From NCBI GenBank assembly GCA_902550225.1, contig CACCYL010000005.1:35256-99255 (forward strand): DNA of 64,000 bases, written 5' to 3'. The notes beneath the pieces are model-generated. The model was not told the DNA's origin and did not search any database. It saw only the letters and a list, made by a program, of their open reading frames with translations. The DNA comes from an uncultured Alphaproteobacteria bacterium. GTDB lineage: Bacteria > Pseudomonadota > Alphaproteobacteria > Methylaequorales > Methylaequoraceae. A program made the position numbers and the translations under genes. The stretch's first letter is position 1. Each line of letters begins with the position of its first letter. Below, in pieces: positions 8,649 through 16,105 of this stretch.

Positions 8649-9452
8649 ATGAAAAAATTCAAAAATCTTCTTTTAACACTCTCTATTTTCTTCTTATGTA
8701 ACCTAAATATTGCAACTGCTAGACTTCTATCATTTCAGAGCGAATATGATATTTCACTAGCCGAAATTGATTCTCCTAGAGTTCCTGGAAAAACATATGT
8801 CGATAAAGCTTCGGGATATTTGTTAATTGATTGGATCAACAACTGTGAACAATCTTGGGTCACTACTCAAAGGATGATGACAAGATTTGTAAATTCTTAT
8901 GGTGTTGGGACTGTTAGCGAAATTAATTACTCATTAAACGAAATGAGCGATGGCAACAATATGGAATTTGTTTTAGAGGTAAAGGAAGACGCAGAAGTTG
9001 TTGAGAGACACTACGGTAAAGCTGAAAGAAAAGAAAATCTGAAAATTAAGTTTGAGCAAACTGATAAAGAATATAATTTTTCAAAAGATGTTATTTTTCC
9101 TCATAAATTTTTAGAAGATATTTTAGATAACCTTGAATCAGGAAAAAAGTTAATAGTACGTAACGTTTATGAAGGAACAATTCCAGACAAATATTTTAAT
9201 ATTTCAGTATTTTTCACTGATGAGGTTGTTTCTGTAGATAAGAAAAAATTAGACAAGGGCATTAAAAATAAGTTTAGAAAAGTAAGAATGGCATATTATC
9301 AAGATAAAGTGCAAACTCCAATTTTTGAGCAAACGGTTCACCTAAATAATCAAGGAATAGCAAGTTTTTTTAGGTACGATTATCCTGATTATTCTTTAGA
9401 GCTGAATTTGAAAAAAGCAAGTTTGAATCCACTAGATTGTAAAAATAGATAA
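8649..9452 (+). CDS. eipB: Cell envelope integrity protein EipB-like (DUF1849)
   Basis: This is a secreted periplasmic protein of the DUF1849/EipB family, known in Brucella for envelope integrity. From the ATG at 8649 it starts with a lysine-rich signal peptide ending near the ALA-like NIATA. The mature part begins with the family pattern FQSEYDISLAE, then SGYLLIDWINNCEQSWVT and a C-terminal DCKNR. The two cysteines (residues 66 and 264 from this start) correspond to the conserved pair that forms a disulfide in EipB, as I recall it. An in-frame ATG at 8601 would add 16 residues of polar, non-signal sequence and is less likely. Divergent from the DUF6111-like gene. Confidence 0.85.
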   Translation: MKKFKNLLLTLSIFFLCNLNIATARLLSFQSEYDISLAEIDSPRVPGKTYVDKASGYLLIDWINNCEQSWVTTQRMMTRFVNSYGVGTVSEINYSLNEMSDGNNMEFVLEVKEDAEVVERHYGKAERKENLKIKFEQTDKEYNFSKDVIFPHKFLEDILDNLESGKKLIVRNVYEGTIPDKYFNISVFFTDEVVSVDKKKLDKGIKNKFRKVRMAYYQDKVQTPIFEQTVHLNNQGIASFFRYDYPDYSLELNLKKASLNPLDCKNR

Positions 9453-9478
9453 GTGAGTTCTAAAATTTAGAACTCACT
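9452..9478. terminator. Near-perfect hairpin between convergent eipB and amt
   Basis: The sequence AGTGAGTTCTAAA is followed after one base by its exact reverse complement, so up to 13 base pairs can form, in practice 11 with a small AT loop. It starts on the last base of the eipB stop codon and lies between two converging genes. No U-run follows on either strand, so it may be a bidirectional terminator or an mRNA 3'-end stabiliser. Confidence 0.5.
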
Positions 9479-9499
9479 ATCTATCTATGGGGAGTCAGT

Positions 9500-10849
9500 T
9501 TATTTGGATTTATTAAAGTCTGGATAAGAAACAGTGCCTAATTCACTCATATCAAGACCATATTCCTCATCTTCTTTCGATGCTCTTATTCCAATCACAA
9601 CTTTTATCACATACCAGACAATAAAACTAATAATCACTGTGAATAATCCATAAGAAACTACACCAATAGCTTGGACACCTAAAGACGCGTCTGGATTTGT
9701 CCAGGCAACAACAAGTGTGCCCCAAATTCCAGCGAAAAGGTGGGCAGGAATTGCGCCAACAACATCGTCAATTTTTAACATATCAAGTAACTTCATACCG
9801 TACATGCAAATGATACCACCTATAGCACCAATGATCACGGCTTGACCCATAGAAGGAGTAAGCGGTTCAGCGGTGATTGCTACTAAGCCAGCAATAGCGC
9901 CATTTAAGGTTGCTGCAATATTAGTGTGACTATTTGTTGCTTTACTTACAATCATACATGCTAAAACTCCACCAGCAGCTGCAAGATTTGTATTAACAAA
10001 AATGTCTGCAACAGCTGTTGCATCAGCTCCAGATCCTAAAGCTAGTTGAGACCCTCCGTTAAAACCAAACCAACCGAGCCACAGGATGAATACACCAAGT
10101 GTTGTCATCGGAAGAGAACAACCAGGTATAACATTAACCTTGCCATCTGCTGAATACTTCCCATCTCGTGAACCTAATAAGATAGCTCCAGCTAAGGCAG
10201 CCCATCCTCCTACAGAATGAACTAAGGTTGATCCAGCGAAATCAGAGAAACCCATTTCACTTAACCAACCTCCACCCCATTGCCAAGAGCCAGCAATTGG
10301 ATAGATGAATGCTGTTAATATGGCTATGAAAAGAAAGAAAGGCCAAATAAGAATTCTTTCTGCTAACGCTCCGGAAACGATAGATGCTGTGGTTGCAACA
10401 AAAACCATCTGAAAATACCAGTCTGAGGCTGCAGCATAGCCGGTTTCTAAATCAACGTCTGAGCTCCTATCAAACAACGAAAAAGATCCCATGTATCCAC
10501 CATCAACGCCGTCGTACATTAAATTGTAACCGACTAAAAAATACATTAAGCCTGCAATTGAAAATAAGCCTATGTTTTTAAGACAAATTACAGCAGTGTT
10601 TTTACTTCTGACTTGACCGGCTTCAAGCATACAAAAACCAGCAGCCATGAACATTACTAAAAATCCGCAAACTAAAAAAAGAAACGTATTTAAAATATAC
10701 GCTACTTCTGATGAAACAGCAGGGGCGGCTTCTGCTGCATCTTGTGCATTAACATTTACTGAGAGTAGTAAAAATAATGCAAAGAATGAAAAGTTTAATA
10801 TTTTATTTAGGTTAAACTTAACATTCCTGTTAAAAATATAAGAAATCAT
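9500..10849 (-). CDS. amt: Ammonium transporter
   Basis: This is an Amt/Mep/Rh family channel of 449 residues with a cleavable signal sequence (residues 1-35, ending VNVNA) and eleven hydrophobic segments. The pore histidines are in STLVHSVGGWAALAGA and IPAHLFAGIWG, and the family signature GSLDFAG-like region reads GFSDFAGSTLVHS. The C-terminal cytoplasmic tail EDEEYGLDMSELG is the region that PII proteins contact in other Amt proteins. No glnK or glnB gene is adjacent. A good ribosome-binding site (AGGGAG, 10855-10860) lies 6 bases before the ATG, and a sigma-54-type promoter sits further upstream, consistent with nitrogen control. Confidence 0.97.
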   Translation of the reverse strand: MISYIFNRNVKFNLNKILNFSFFALFLLLSVNVNAQDAAEAAPAVSSEVAYILNTFLFLVCGFLVMFMAAGFCMLEAGQVRSKNTAVICLKNIGLFSIAGLMYFLVGYNLMYDGVDGGYMGSFSLFDRSSDVDLETGYAAASDWYFQMVFVATTASIVSGALAERILIWPFFLFIAILTAFIYPIAGSWQWGGGWLSEMGFSDFAGSTLVHSVGGWAALAGAILLGSRDGKYSADGKVNVIPGCSLPMTTLGVFILWLGWFGFNGGSQLALGSGADATAVADIFVNTNLAAAGGVLACMIVSKATNSHTNIAATLNGAIAGLVAITAEPLTPSMGQAVIIGAIGGIICMYGMKLLDMLKIDDVVGAIPAHLFAGIWGTLVVAWTNPDASLGVQAIGVVSYGLFTVIISFIVWYVIKVVIGIRASKEDEEYGLDMSELGTVSYPDFNKSK

Positions 10850-10893
10850 ATTTTCTCCCTATTAAGATATTATTATTGTTAATGGGAGAGGTA

Positions 10894-10909
10894 TGCAGGA
10901 ACTGTGCCA
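10894..10909 (-). promoter_or_regulatory. Sigma-54 (RpoN) promoter upstream of amt
   Basis: On the minus strand the sequence reads TGGCAC, five bases (AGTTC), then CTGCA, against the RpoN consensus TGGCAC-N5-TTGCA. The GG and GC dinucleotides have the required spacing. Transcription would start near 10883, leaving a leader of about 34 bases that contains the AGGGAG ribosome-binding site. A TGCACT half-site at 10998-11003 could be part of an NtrC enhancer but has no convincing partner. Confidence 0.75.
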
Positions 10910-11033
10910 AAATTATAATAATATTTTTAAGTTATTGTTTTAATTGGTAAATTTATTTACGGTTACTATTTTGGATTTTAATTTTGACTAATATTTATGC
11001 ACTACTGAGTTAATGTTTATTTTTTAATCAATT

Positions 11034-11753
11034 ATGCAAGAGCGTTACCTTGGAGATATTCACGATTATTTTAAATTTCTTTTCTTAAAATTTTTAAGTA
11101 CTCAACTTAATATGAAAGTAGGATTGAATTGGTATCTTGTAAATCCAGCTGAAATTGGACCCTCTGAATTAAAAAAAAAGGACGGTGAAAAGAGAAATTT
11201 TCTATATGACAAGGAATTAAAGTTTTATGACAAAGTTATAATACAGGAATTCAAAAAATTCCAAAAAAAACAATTTAGAAATTTAGAAATTTTTACTCAC
11301 GAAACGCATTTAAAACAATATATAAATTTTTTTAATGAACCTATTAAATTTAACTACAGAAAGAAGTGGCTTGAACGATCATTATATCATCATCGAGATC
11401 AACAAGTAATTTTTTTAGATCCAGACAATGGATTCGTAATAAATAAAACCGGAAAAAAATCAATGAAGTATGTTTTAGCTGAGGACTGCAAAACTTATCT
11501 TCAAAATAATAAAATCATAATATTTTGTCAATTTCAGTCCTTTAGGAAGAAAACTTTAGATCACTTAAAATATATTTTTAAAAATCTAAATGACTGTAAT
11601 ATTGAAACGTCCCTTCCAGTAATTAGAAATAGAACAGGACCAAATACCTTTTTTATTAGCATCAAACCAAAGCAAGTTAAAATTAATTTAGATAACATTT
11701 TAGAGAAATACTCACTTCAATATGACAAAGTTGAATTAATTGATGTGGTTTGA
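11034..11753 (+). CDS. Conserved protein of unknown function (LDPDNG motif)
   Basis: I recognise this 239-residue protein as resembling a widespread hypothetical family but cannot name a function. Landmarks are the N-terminal QERYLGDIHDYFKF, then KVGLNWYLVNP, a DGEKRNFL stretch, a central VIFLDPDNGFVI segment, KYVLAEDCKTYL, IIIFCQFQSFRK and a C-terminal VIRNRTGPNTFFISIKP. Alternation of short hydrophobic strands with conserved acidic loops suggests a soluble Rossmann-like alpha/beta enzyme, and LDPDNG resembles an acidic active-site or methyltransferase-type loop, but this is speculation. There is no signal peptide or membrane segment. It is a single-gene unit divergent from amt, and its last 18 bases overlap the opposite-strand membrane protein gene. 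Confidence 0.8.
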   Translation: MQERYLGDIHDYFKFLFLKFLSTQLNMKVGLNWYLVNPAEIGPSELKKKDGEKRNFLYDKELKFYDKVIIQEFKKFQKKQFRNLEIFTHETHLKQYINFFNEPIKFNYRKKWLERSLYHHRDQQVIFLDPDNGFVINKTGKKSMKYVLAEDCKTYLQNNKIIIFCQFQSFRKKTLDHLKYIFKNLNDCNIETSLPVIRNRTGPNTFFISIKPKQVKINLDNILEKYSLQYDKVELIDVV

Positions 11754-12710
11754 TTGCTCTCTAAAAATAAAAATCCAAGTAATTATTGCAGGAATTCCAA
11801 CCATTATTTCCCTTAATCTTCTTCCAATAGCAACTGAAAAAGAAACTATACTAGAATATCCTACTAACTCTCCAACAATAACAAAAGCAAGCTCTTGAAC
11901 ACCGATAGCCGAAGGTATAAAAAAAGCAGCTGATCTAATAATAGCTGTAACCGACTCTATTATTAGAACATCAGAAACTTTAGCATCAACACCTATGATC
12001 CAAAAAAAAATATAAATTTCAAAAGCACCAGCAATCCATCCAATTAATCTCAATACAACAGCACCAAACAACCGCCATTTTCTATGACTTAATTTGTTAA
12101 GAGAGATATCTAATCGCAGAAGATTATAAATATTTTTTTTATTTAAAAATTCAAATTTTTTCGTACTTACAAGAAATTTAGAAATTACTCTTTTTCTAAT
12201 TAGAAAGAGAAAAAATAAAGTACCTAAAGAAATTAAAGAGAATGCCAGAATTAGATATTGAAATTGATTAAGAATTAAATTTGATTTGATAGAAAAAATA
12301 ACAAAAATTAAAGCTGCTAGACCAATAATAAATAATGAAAAAGTCGCAATAAATAAATCCATTAAAACCGTTGATGAAGCTTCGCTAAATTTCTGTCCAC
12401 TTCTTCTTGCAAGATAAAACCTAACAAATTCGCCAGTAATGTTACCTGAAGGAATAAATTTTCCAGAAGTTTGTGAGATCCATGTTATTATAAATGCAGT
12501 TTTCGTTGATAATTTGTTTTTTACCATTAATATTAACCATGCCAAGCTGTCAAAATAAAGTGTTGGTATGTGCGCTATTACAAGATAAAAAATTTTGTAT
12601 TTTGCATTCAGTATTAATTCTATTGATTCAGGTCCAGCAAAAAATTTGTATACCCAATGAAATATAAAGATTCCAAAAATAAGAAAAATTAAAAATTTAA
12701 TCTTTGTCAT
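11736..12710 (-). CDS. Flippase-like membrane protein of the LPG_synthase_TM family (HpnL-like)
   Basis: This 324-residue integral membrane protein has about eight hydrophobic segments and no soluble catalytic domain. It matches the transmembrane half of lysylphosphatidylglycerol synthases. Supporting motifs are SGKFIPSGNITGEFVRFYLARRSG and the C-terminal FFIPSAIGVQELAFV followed by GRRLREIMVGIPAI, which is close to HpnL-type proteins. Without the aminoacyltransferase domain it cannot be MprF, so a lipid transport or flippase role is more likely. It is the last gene of a run with a GT4 glycosyltransferase and a PIG-L deacetylase, which suggests it moves the lipid they make. It starts right at the stop of the deacetylase gene. 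Confidence 0.85.
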   Translation of the reverse strand: MTKIKFLIFLIFGIFIFHWVYKFFAGPESIELILNAKYKIFYLVIAHIPTLYFDSLAWLILMVKNKLSTKTAFIITWISQTSGKFIPSGNITGEFVRFYLARRSGQKFSEASSTVLMDLFIATFSLFIIGLAALIFVIFSIKSNLILNQFQYLILAFSLISLGTLFFLFLIRKRVISKFLVSTKKFEFLNKKNIYNLLRLDISLNKLSHRKWRLFGAVVLRLIGWIAGAFEIYIFFWIIGVDAKVSDVLIIESVTAIIRSAAFFIPSAIGVQELAFVIVGELVGYSSIVSFSVAIGRRLREIMVGIPAIITWIFIFREQSNHIN

Positions 12711-13466
12711 TTATTTAAAAATCTTTGATTCTGTTATTTTTTTACACACATATTCTGGTTTATCGCCATCAACTCGAGGATGCCAAGAAAATAAACTGAA
12801 CCTTCTATAAAAGAGGACACCAGAGTGAGCTGGCTTAGAATAGTCGTAATCTTTTAAAGGTCTAAATGATTCGACATTGATATTTATGTAATTAAGATTT
12901 GTTTTTTCGGATTTATATATTTTCAAACAATTTTTCTTAAATTCTTTTTCTTCTTCTGTAAGGTTTAATATTGTTAAATCATCATTTTTTTTTATAAATG
13001 TATTACAGTTTATTGTGTTGTTGAAATAATTATATTCTGGAAACTCAAAAACCTTGCAATACCTTTTCAACTTTGAACAAATAAAATTTGAAACATCGTG
13101 ATCTTGATGACCTCCTTCATAGGCTGGACAGAACAACGCATCTATTTTTTTTGAAATTATAATTTTACGAATCTTGTCGTAGGTCTTAAAAATTTTATCT
13201 TTTAATGTTCTTGTTGAGATATTTTGATAATAGATAGTTTTAACACCTAGTTTTTTTACACTTAATTTCATTTCTTTTTTTCTAATATTTATCATATTTT
13301 CGACTTTTTTTTTATTCCAAAACCATGAAGAGCTATGGGAAATAACTCCATTGGTGACAAAAAATAAGAAGATATTTTTTTTGTTGCTTATATATCTTTT
13401 TATTATACAACAACTTCCTACAATCTCATCATCTGGGTGAGGTATTATAAATAGAATGTTTTTCAT
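12711..13466 (-). CDS. PIG-L/LmbE family N-acetylglucosaminyl deacetylase
   Basis: This is a zinc-dependent deacetylase-fold protein of 251 residues. The metal site PHPDDE is at residues 10-15 and the second motif GGHQDHD lies near residue 118, with the third histidine probably in KPAHSG. Family members remove the N-acetyl group from GlcNAc-containing glycolipids or small thiol precursors (PIG-L, MshB, BshB). The gene overlaps the 3' end of the GT4 gene by 4 bases and is followed at once by the flippase-like gene, so a role on a glycolipid made by that transferase is inferred. No signal peptide is present, so it should act in the cytoplasm. Confidence 0.88.
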   Translation of the reverse strand: MKNILFIIPHPDDEIVGSCCIIKRYISNKKNIFLFFVTNGVISHSSSWFWNKKKVENMINIRKKEMKLSVKKLGVKTIYYQNISTRTLKDKIFKTYDKIRKIIISKKIDALFCPAYEGGHQDHDVSNFICSKLKRYCKVFEFPEYNYFNNTINCNTFIKKNDDLTILNLTEEEKEFKKNCLKIYKSEKTNLNYININVESFRPLKDYDYSKPAHSGVLFYRRFSLFSWHPRVDGDKPEYVCKKITESKIFK

Positions 13467-14692
13467 TTAAGAATCAAATTCCACTCGTCGATAAAGAATT
13501 TCTGAAATATTTTCTTCCAGGACATTGGTTTGAATTCATCTAAAATCTTACTTCTCATATAATTAATTTTTTTTTTGTCGTTTAAAAGTTTTTTAATCTC
13601 TAAAGCCCAAATTGTTGAGTCATATTCCTTAATTATAATACCATCCTCTCCACTTTTAGATATTCTCTTTCCACCTCCTGTTGGATAAACTACCGGGATG
13701 GCACCACATGATTTTGCTTCTAAAACTACTTGCGGACCAATCTCATATTTAGATGGAAATACAAATAAATCACATAAATTATATAATTTAGAAATTTCAT
13801 TCTGATCTACATAACCTATCAACTTAATTTTACTACCTCCAATTTCTAGACATTTATCACCATGAATGTTTTGACCAGCTAAAATAGAAACTATCTTTAT
13901 TTGTTTCTTTAAAATTTTATGAATTTTTGAAAGTAGAAAGACACCCTTTAATTCGTGAATTCTACCACAAAATAAAATAATTTTATCTTCCTTTGATATT
14001 TCGTATTTTTTAAAAAGACATTTTTTATCAATTTTTTTTCTTTTAAAAATATTCTTGTCAACACCCCTAGATAACTTTGTTATTTTATCCAAAACATCTG
14101 ACTGAAACTTATATTTTTTAAAAGGGATGTGGTCATTGATCATTCCTTTTTCACAATTCAAAAGATAATTATTCATTCTCAACTTTTGTTTTTTAGGAAT
14201 TCTTTGATGCAGTTTAATTTTGTCTATAAATAAATAGTAAACGAACCTAGGAAAGTTTTTAAAAATTTTCTTAATGTAATATCCTGAATACGAGGGTGTA
14301 TCAGTATGTAAAGAAGTCGTGAGTGGGATTTTCCAAAACCTCGAAGCATATAGTCCTGTTTTTGCCATTGTAAAAAGTTGATCTGTTGTATGGATTAAAT
14401 CAAAGTCTTTTAAAATCATAAATAGTCTGGGATTAATTGGAAATAAATCGGTTGCATCAGCGTCTACTCCAAGAGGTTTAAGAACTTTTGATGATATTAT
14501 CGGCTTTAATGTATAGAAAGTAACGTTCTCTCCTATCTTTTTTTTTTTAAAGCTGTCACCTAGAAAAAAAAGCGAAAAATGGAATTTTTTATAGGAATTT
14601 TTTATTGAGTAGCTTACTCTTTCCCAGAATTTCACATGTCCTCCTGCGTGAGTTGTTAGCTTCAAATCAACCAAAATAGCAATATTTTTCAT
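13463..14692 (-). CDS. GT4-family glycosyltransferase
   Basis: This is a GT-B-fold retaining glycosyltransferase of 409 residues. The N-terminal domain begins with a VDLKLTTHAGGHVKFWERV acceptor-side loop and contains HTTDQLFTMAKTG and TSLHTDTPSYSGYY. The C-terminal donor domain has LFCGRIHELKG, GYVDQNEISKLYNLCDLFVFPS and the EIGPQVVLEAKSCG.PVV motif that holds the nucleotide-sugar-binding EX7E. Donor and acceptor cannot be read directly. Paired with a PIG-L deacetylase, a UDP-GlcNAc donor and a lipid acceptor are the simplest guess, as in the PIG-A/PIG-L pair of GPI synthesis. The gene begins 9 bases after the SLC13 transporter gene. Confidence 0.88.
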   Translation of the reverse strand: MKNIAILVDLKLTTHAGGHVKFWERVSYSIKNSYKKFHFSLFFLGDSFKKKKIGENVTFYTLKPIISSKVLKPLGVDADATDLFPINPRLFMILKDFDLIHTTDQLFTMAKTGLYASRFWKIPLTTSLHTDTPSYSGYYIKKIFKNFPRFVYYLFIDKIKLHQRIPKKQKLRMNNYLLNCEKGMINDHIPFKKYKFQSDVLDKITKLSRGVDKNIFKRKKIDKKCLFKKYEISKEDKIILFCGRIHELKGVFLLSKIHKILKKQIKIVSILAGQNIHGDKCLEIGGSKIKLIGYVDQNEISKLYNLCDLFVFPSKYEIGPQVVLEAKSCGAIPVVYPTGGGKRISKSGEDGIIIKEYDSTIWALEIKKLLNDKKKINYMRSKILDEFKPMSWKKIFQKFFIDEWNLILK

Positions 14693-14701
14693 TGTAAAGT
14701 T

Positions 14702-16105
14702 TTAGAAATTATTAAAAAAGTAAACATAAAGGGATATTATTATAACAGAAATCAAATTAATAAAAAAACCATTTGAAGCCATAAATGATATTCTAAACTT
14801 ATTACTTGAGTAAACTATTGCATTTGGTGGAGTTGCAATCGGCATCATAAAAGCACAACTGGCAGCGAGTACAAATGGCAATGTTAAATTGACCACATCT
14901 ATATTATTATTTAAGGCAAATATACTTAAAATTGGTAATAGAAGGAAAGTAGTTGCTGTATTACTTGTAAATTCTGTCAAAAAAGAAGTGATTATGGCAA
15001 TGATAAATATTAGGGTTAATAATTCCAATGAGTTAAAAATGTAAAAAATTTTAGAAAATTCATTTGCAAGTCCTGTCGAAGTTATAAGAGATGCCATGGA
15101 AAGTCCACCTCCAAAAAGAATGAGAACGTTCCAAGGGATATTTCTATACCAATCAGATGAAAGAATGAAATTTGATTTTTTTATTGGTACTATAAAGAAA
15201 AGAAAAGATCCAAATATTGCTATCACTGCGTCATTTAAATAAATTCCAAAAGCTTCATTTAGTGAATTTTTAAGAATCCATAGACTTAAAGTCAGCGTTA
15301 ATATAAAAACTGTTACTTTTTCTTTTAAAGAAAAGTTTCCCAATTCTTTTAATTTCTTACGAATAAAAGTTCTATCAATATTTTTATTTTCAAACTTTAG
15401 TCCTAGATATCCAAAAAGTAAGAAAAGTAAAATTAATACCAAAGGAAAACCGAATGTGAACCACTGGACAAAATCAATTTCAATATTATGGTTTTCTTTT
15501 AGAAAACCAATCATAACTGCATTAGGTATTGTTCCAATCGGAGTTGCCATACCTCCAATAGAGGAAGCATACGCTATTGAGAGTATTAGAAATTTCGAGA
15601 ATTCATTATCATCTGAAGTATTAAAATTACTATCAAGTATGTTCTTCACTATTGGAAGCATTAATAAACATGTTGCTGTATTCGATAACCACATACTAAA
15701 GAATGCTGAGGACAACATTATAATAAAAATTATTCTCTTACGTGTCTTCCCAAATTCTAAAAGTGTTTTTAAAGCAATTCTTCTATGTAACTGACTCTTT
15801 TCAAAACCTTGAGCCAAAATAAATCCTCCTAAAAGAAGGAATACAACTGAACTTGCATAGTGACTCAAGATTTCTGTAAATTTAATTTCTAAAAAAAAGG
15901 GTGAAAATAATATTGGAAGCAATGCCGTAATAGAAATAGGTATAATTTCAGTTAGCCAACAAAAAATCATTAAAATCAACATTCTTATCACCAACTTTCC
16001 ATCACTTGTAAAGTCGTCATTGAGATTTAAAATGTCTGGTATTATTGATAAAAGAATACCAAAAAACAATATACTTATTTTAAAAGAACTTGATTTAATC
16101 ATCAC
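14702..16105 (-). CDS. SLC13/DASS-family anion symporter
   Basis: This 467-residue membrane protein has about eleven to twelve hydrophobic segments. The two SNT motifs that form the Na+ and substrate sites of the DASS family are present as WLSNTATCLLML and FTSNTATTFLLLPI, together with IGGMATPIGTIPNAV and PIATPPNAIVYSS. Known relatives import dicarboxylates, citrate or sulfate with sodium. The substrate here cannot be assigned. It overlaps the 3' end of uup by 11 bases and precedes the glycosyltransferase gene, so it seems to belong to the same transcript, though a functional link is not evident. Confidence 0.88.
   Translation of the reverse strand: MMIKSSSFKISILFFGILLSIIPDILNLNDDFTSDGKLVIRMLILMIFCWLTEIIPISITALLPILFSPFFLEIKFTEILSHYASSVVFLLLGGFILAQGFEKSQLHRRIALKTLLEFGKTRKRIIFIIMLSSAFFSMWLSNTATCLLMLPIVKNILDSNFNTSDDNEFSKFLILSIAYASSIGGMATPIGTIPNAVMIGFLKENHNIEIDFVQWFTFGFPLVLILLFLLFGYLGLKFENKNIDRTFIRKKLKELGNFSLKEKVTVFILTLTLSLWILKNSLNEAFGIYLNDAVIAIFGSFLFFIVPIKKSNFILSSDWYRNIPWNVLILFGGGLSMASLITSTGLANEFSKIFYIFNSLELLTLIFIIAIITSFLTEFTSNTATTFLLLPILSIFALNNNIDVVNLTLPFVLAASCAFMMPIATPPNAIVYSSNKFRISFMASNGFFINLISVIIISLYVYFFNNF

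Noticed and set aside
11736..12710. MprF lysyl-phosphatidylglycerol synthase
   Set aside because: Only the transmembrane half is present at 324 residues; there is no aminoacyltransferase domain.
12711..14692. GT4 plus PIG-L as a bacillithiol or mycothiol pathway (BshA/BshB-like)
   Set aside because: No BshC or ligase-type gene is adjacent, the third gene is a membrane lipid-type protein, and the window encodes glutamate-cysteine ligase, which points to glutathione as the thiol.
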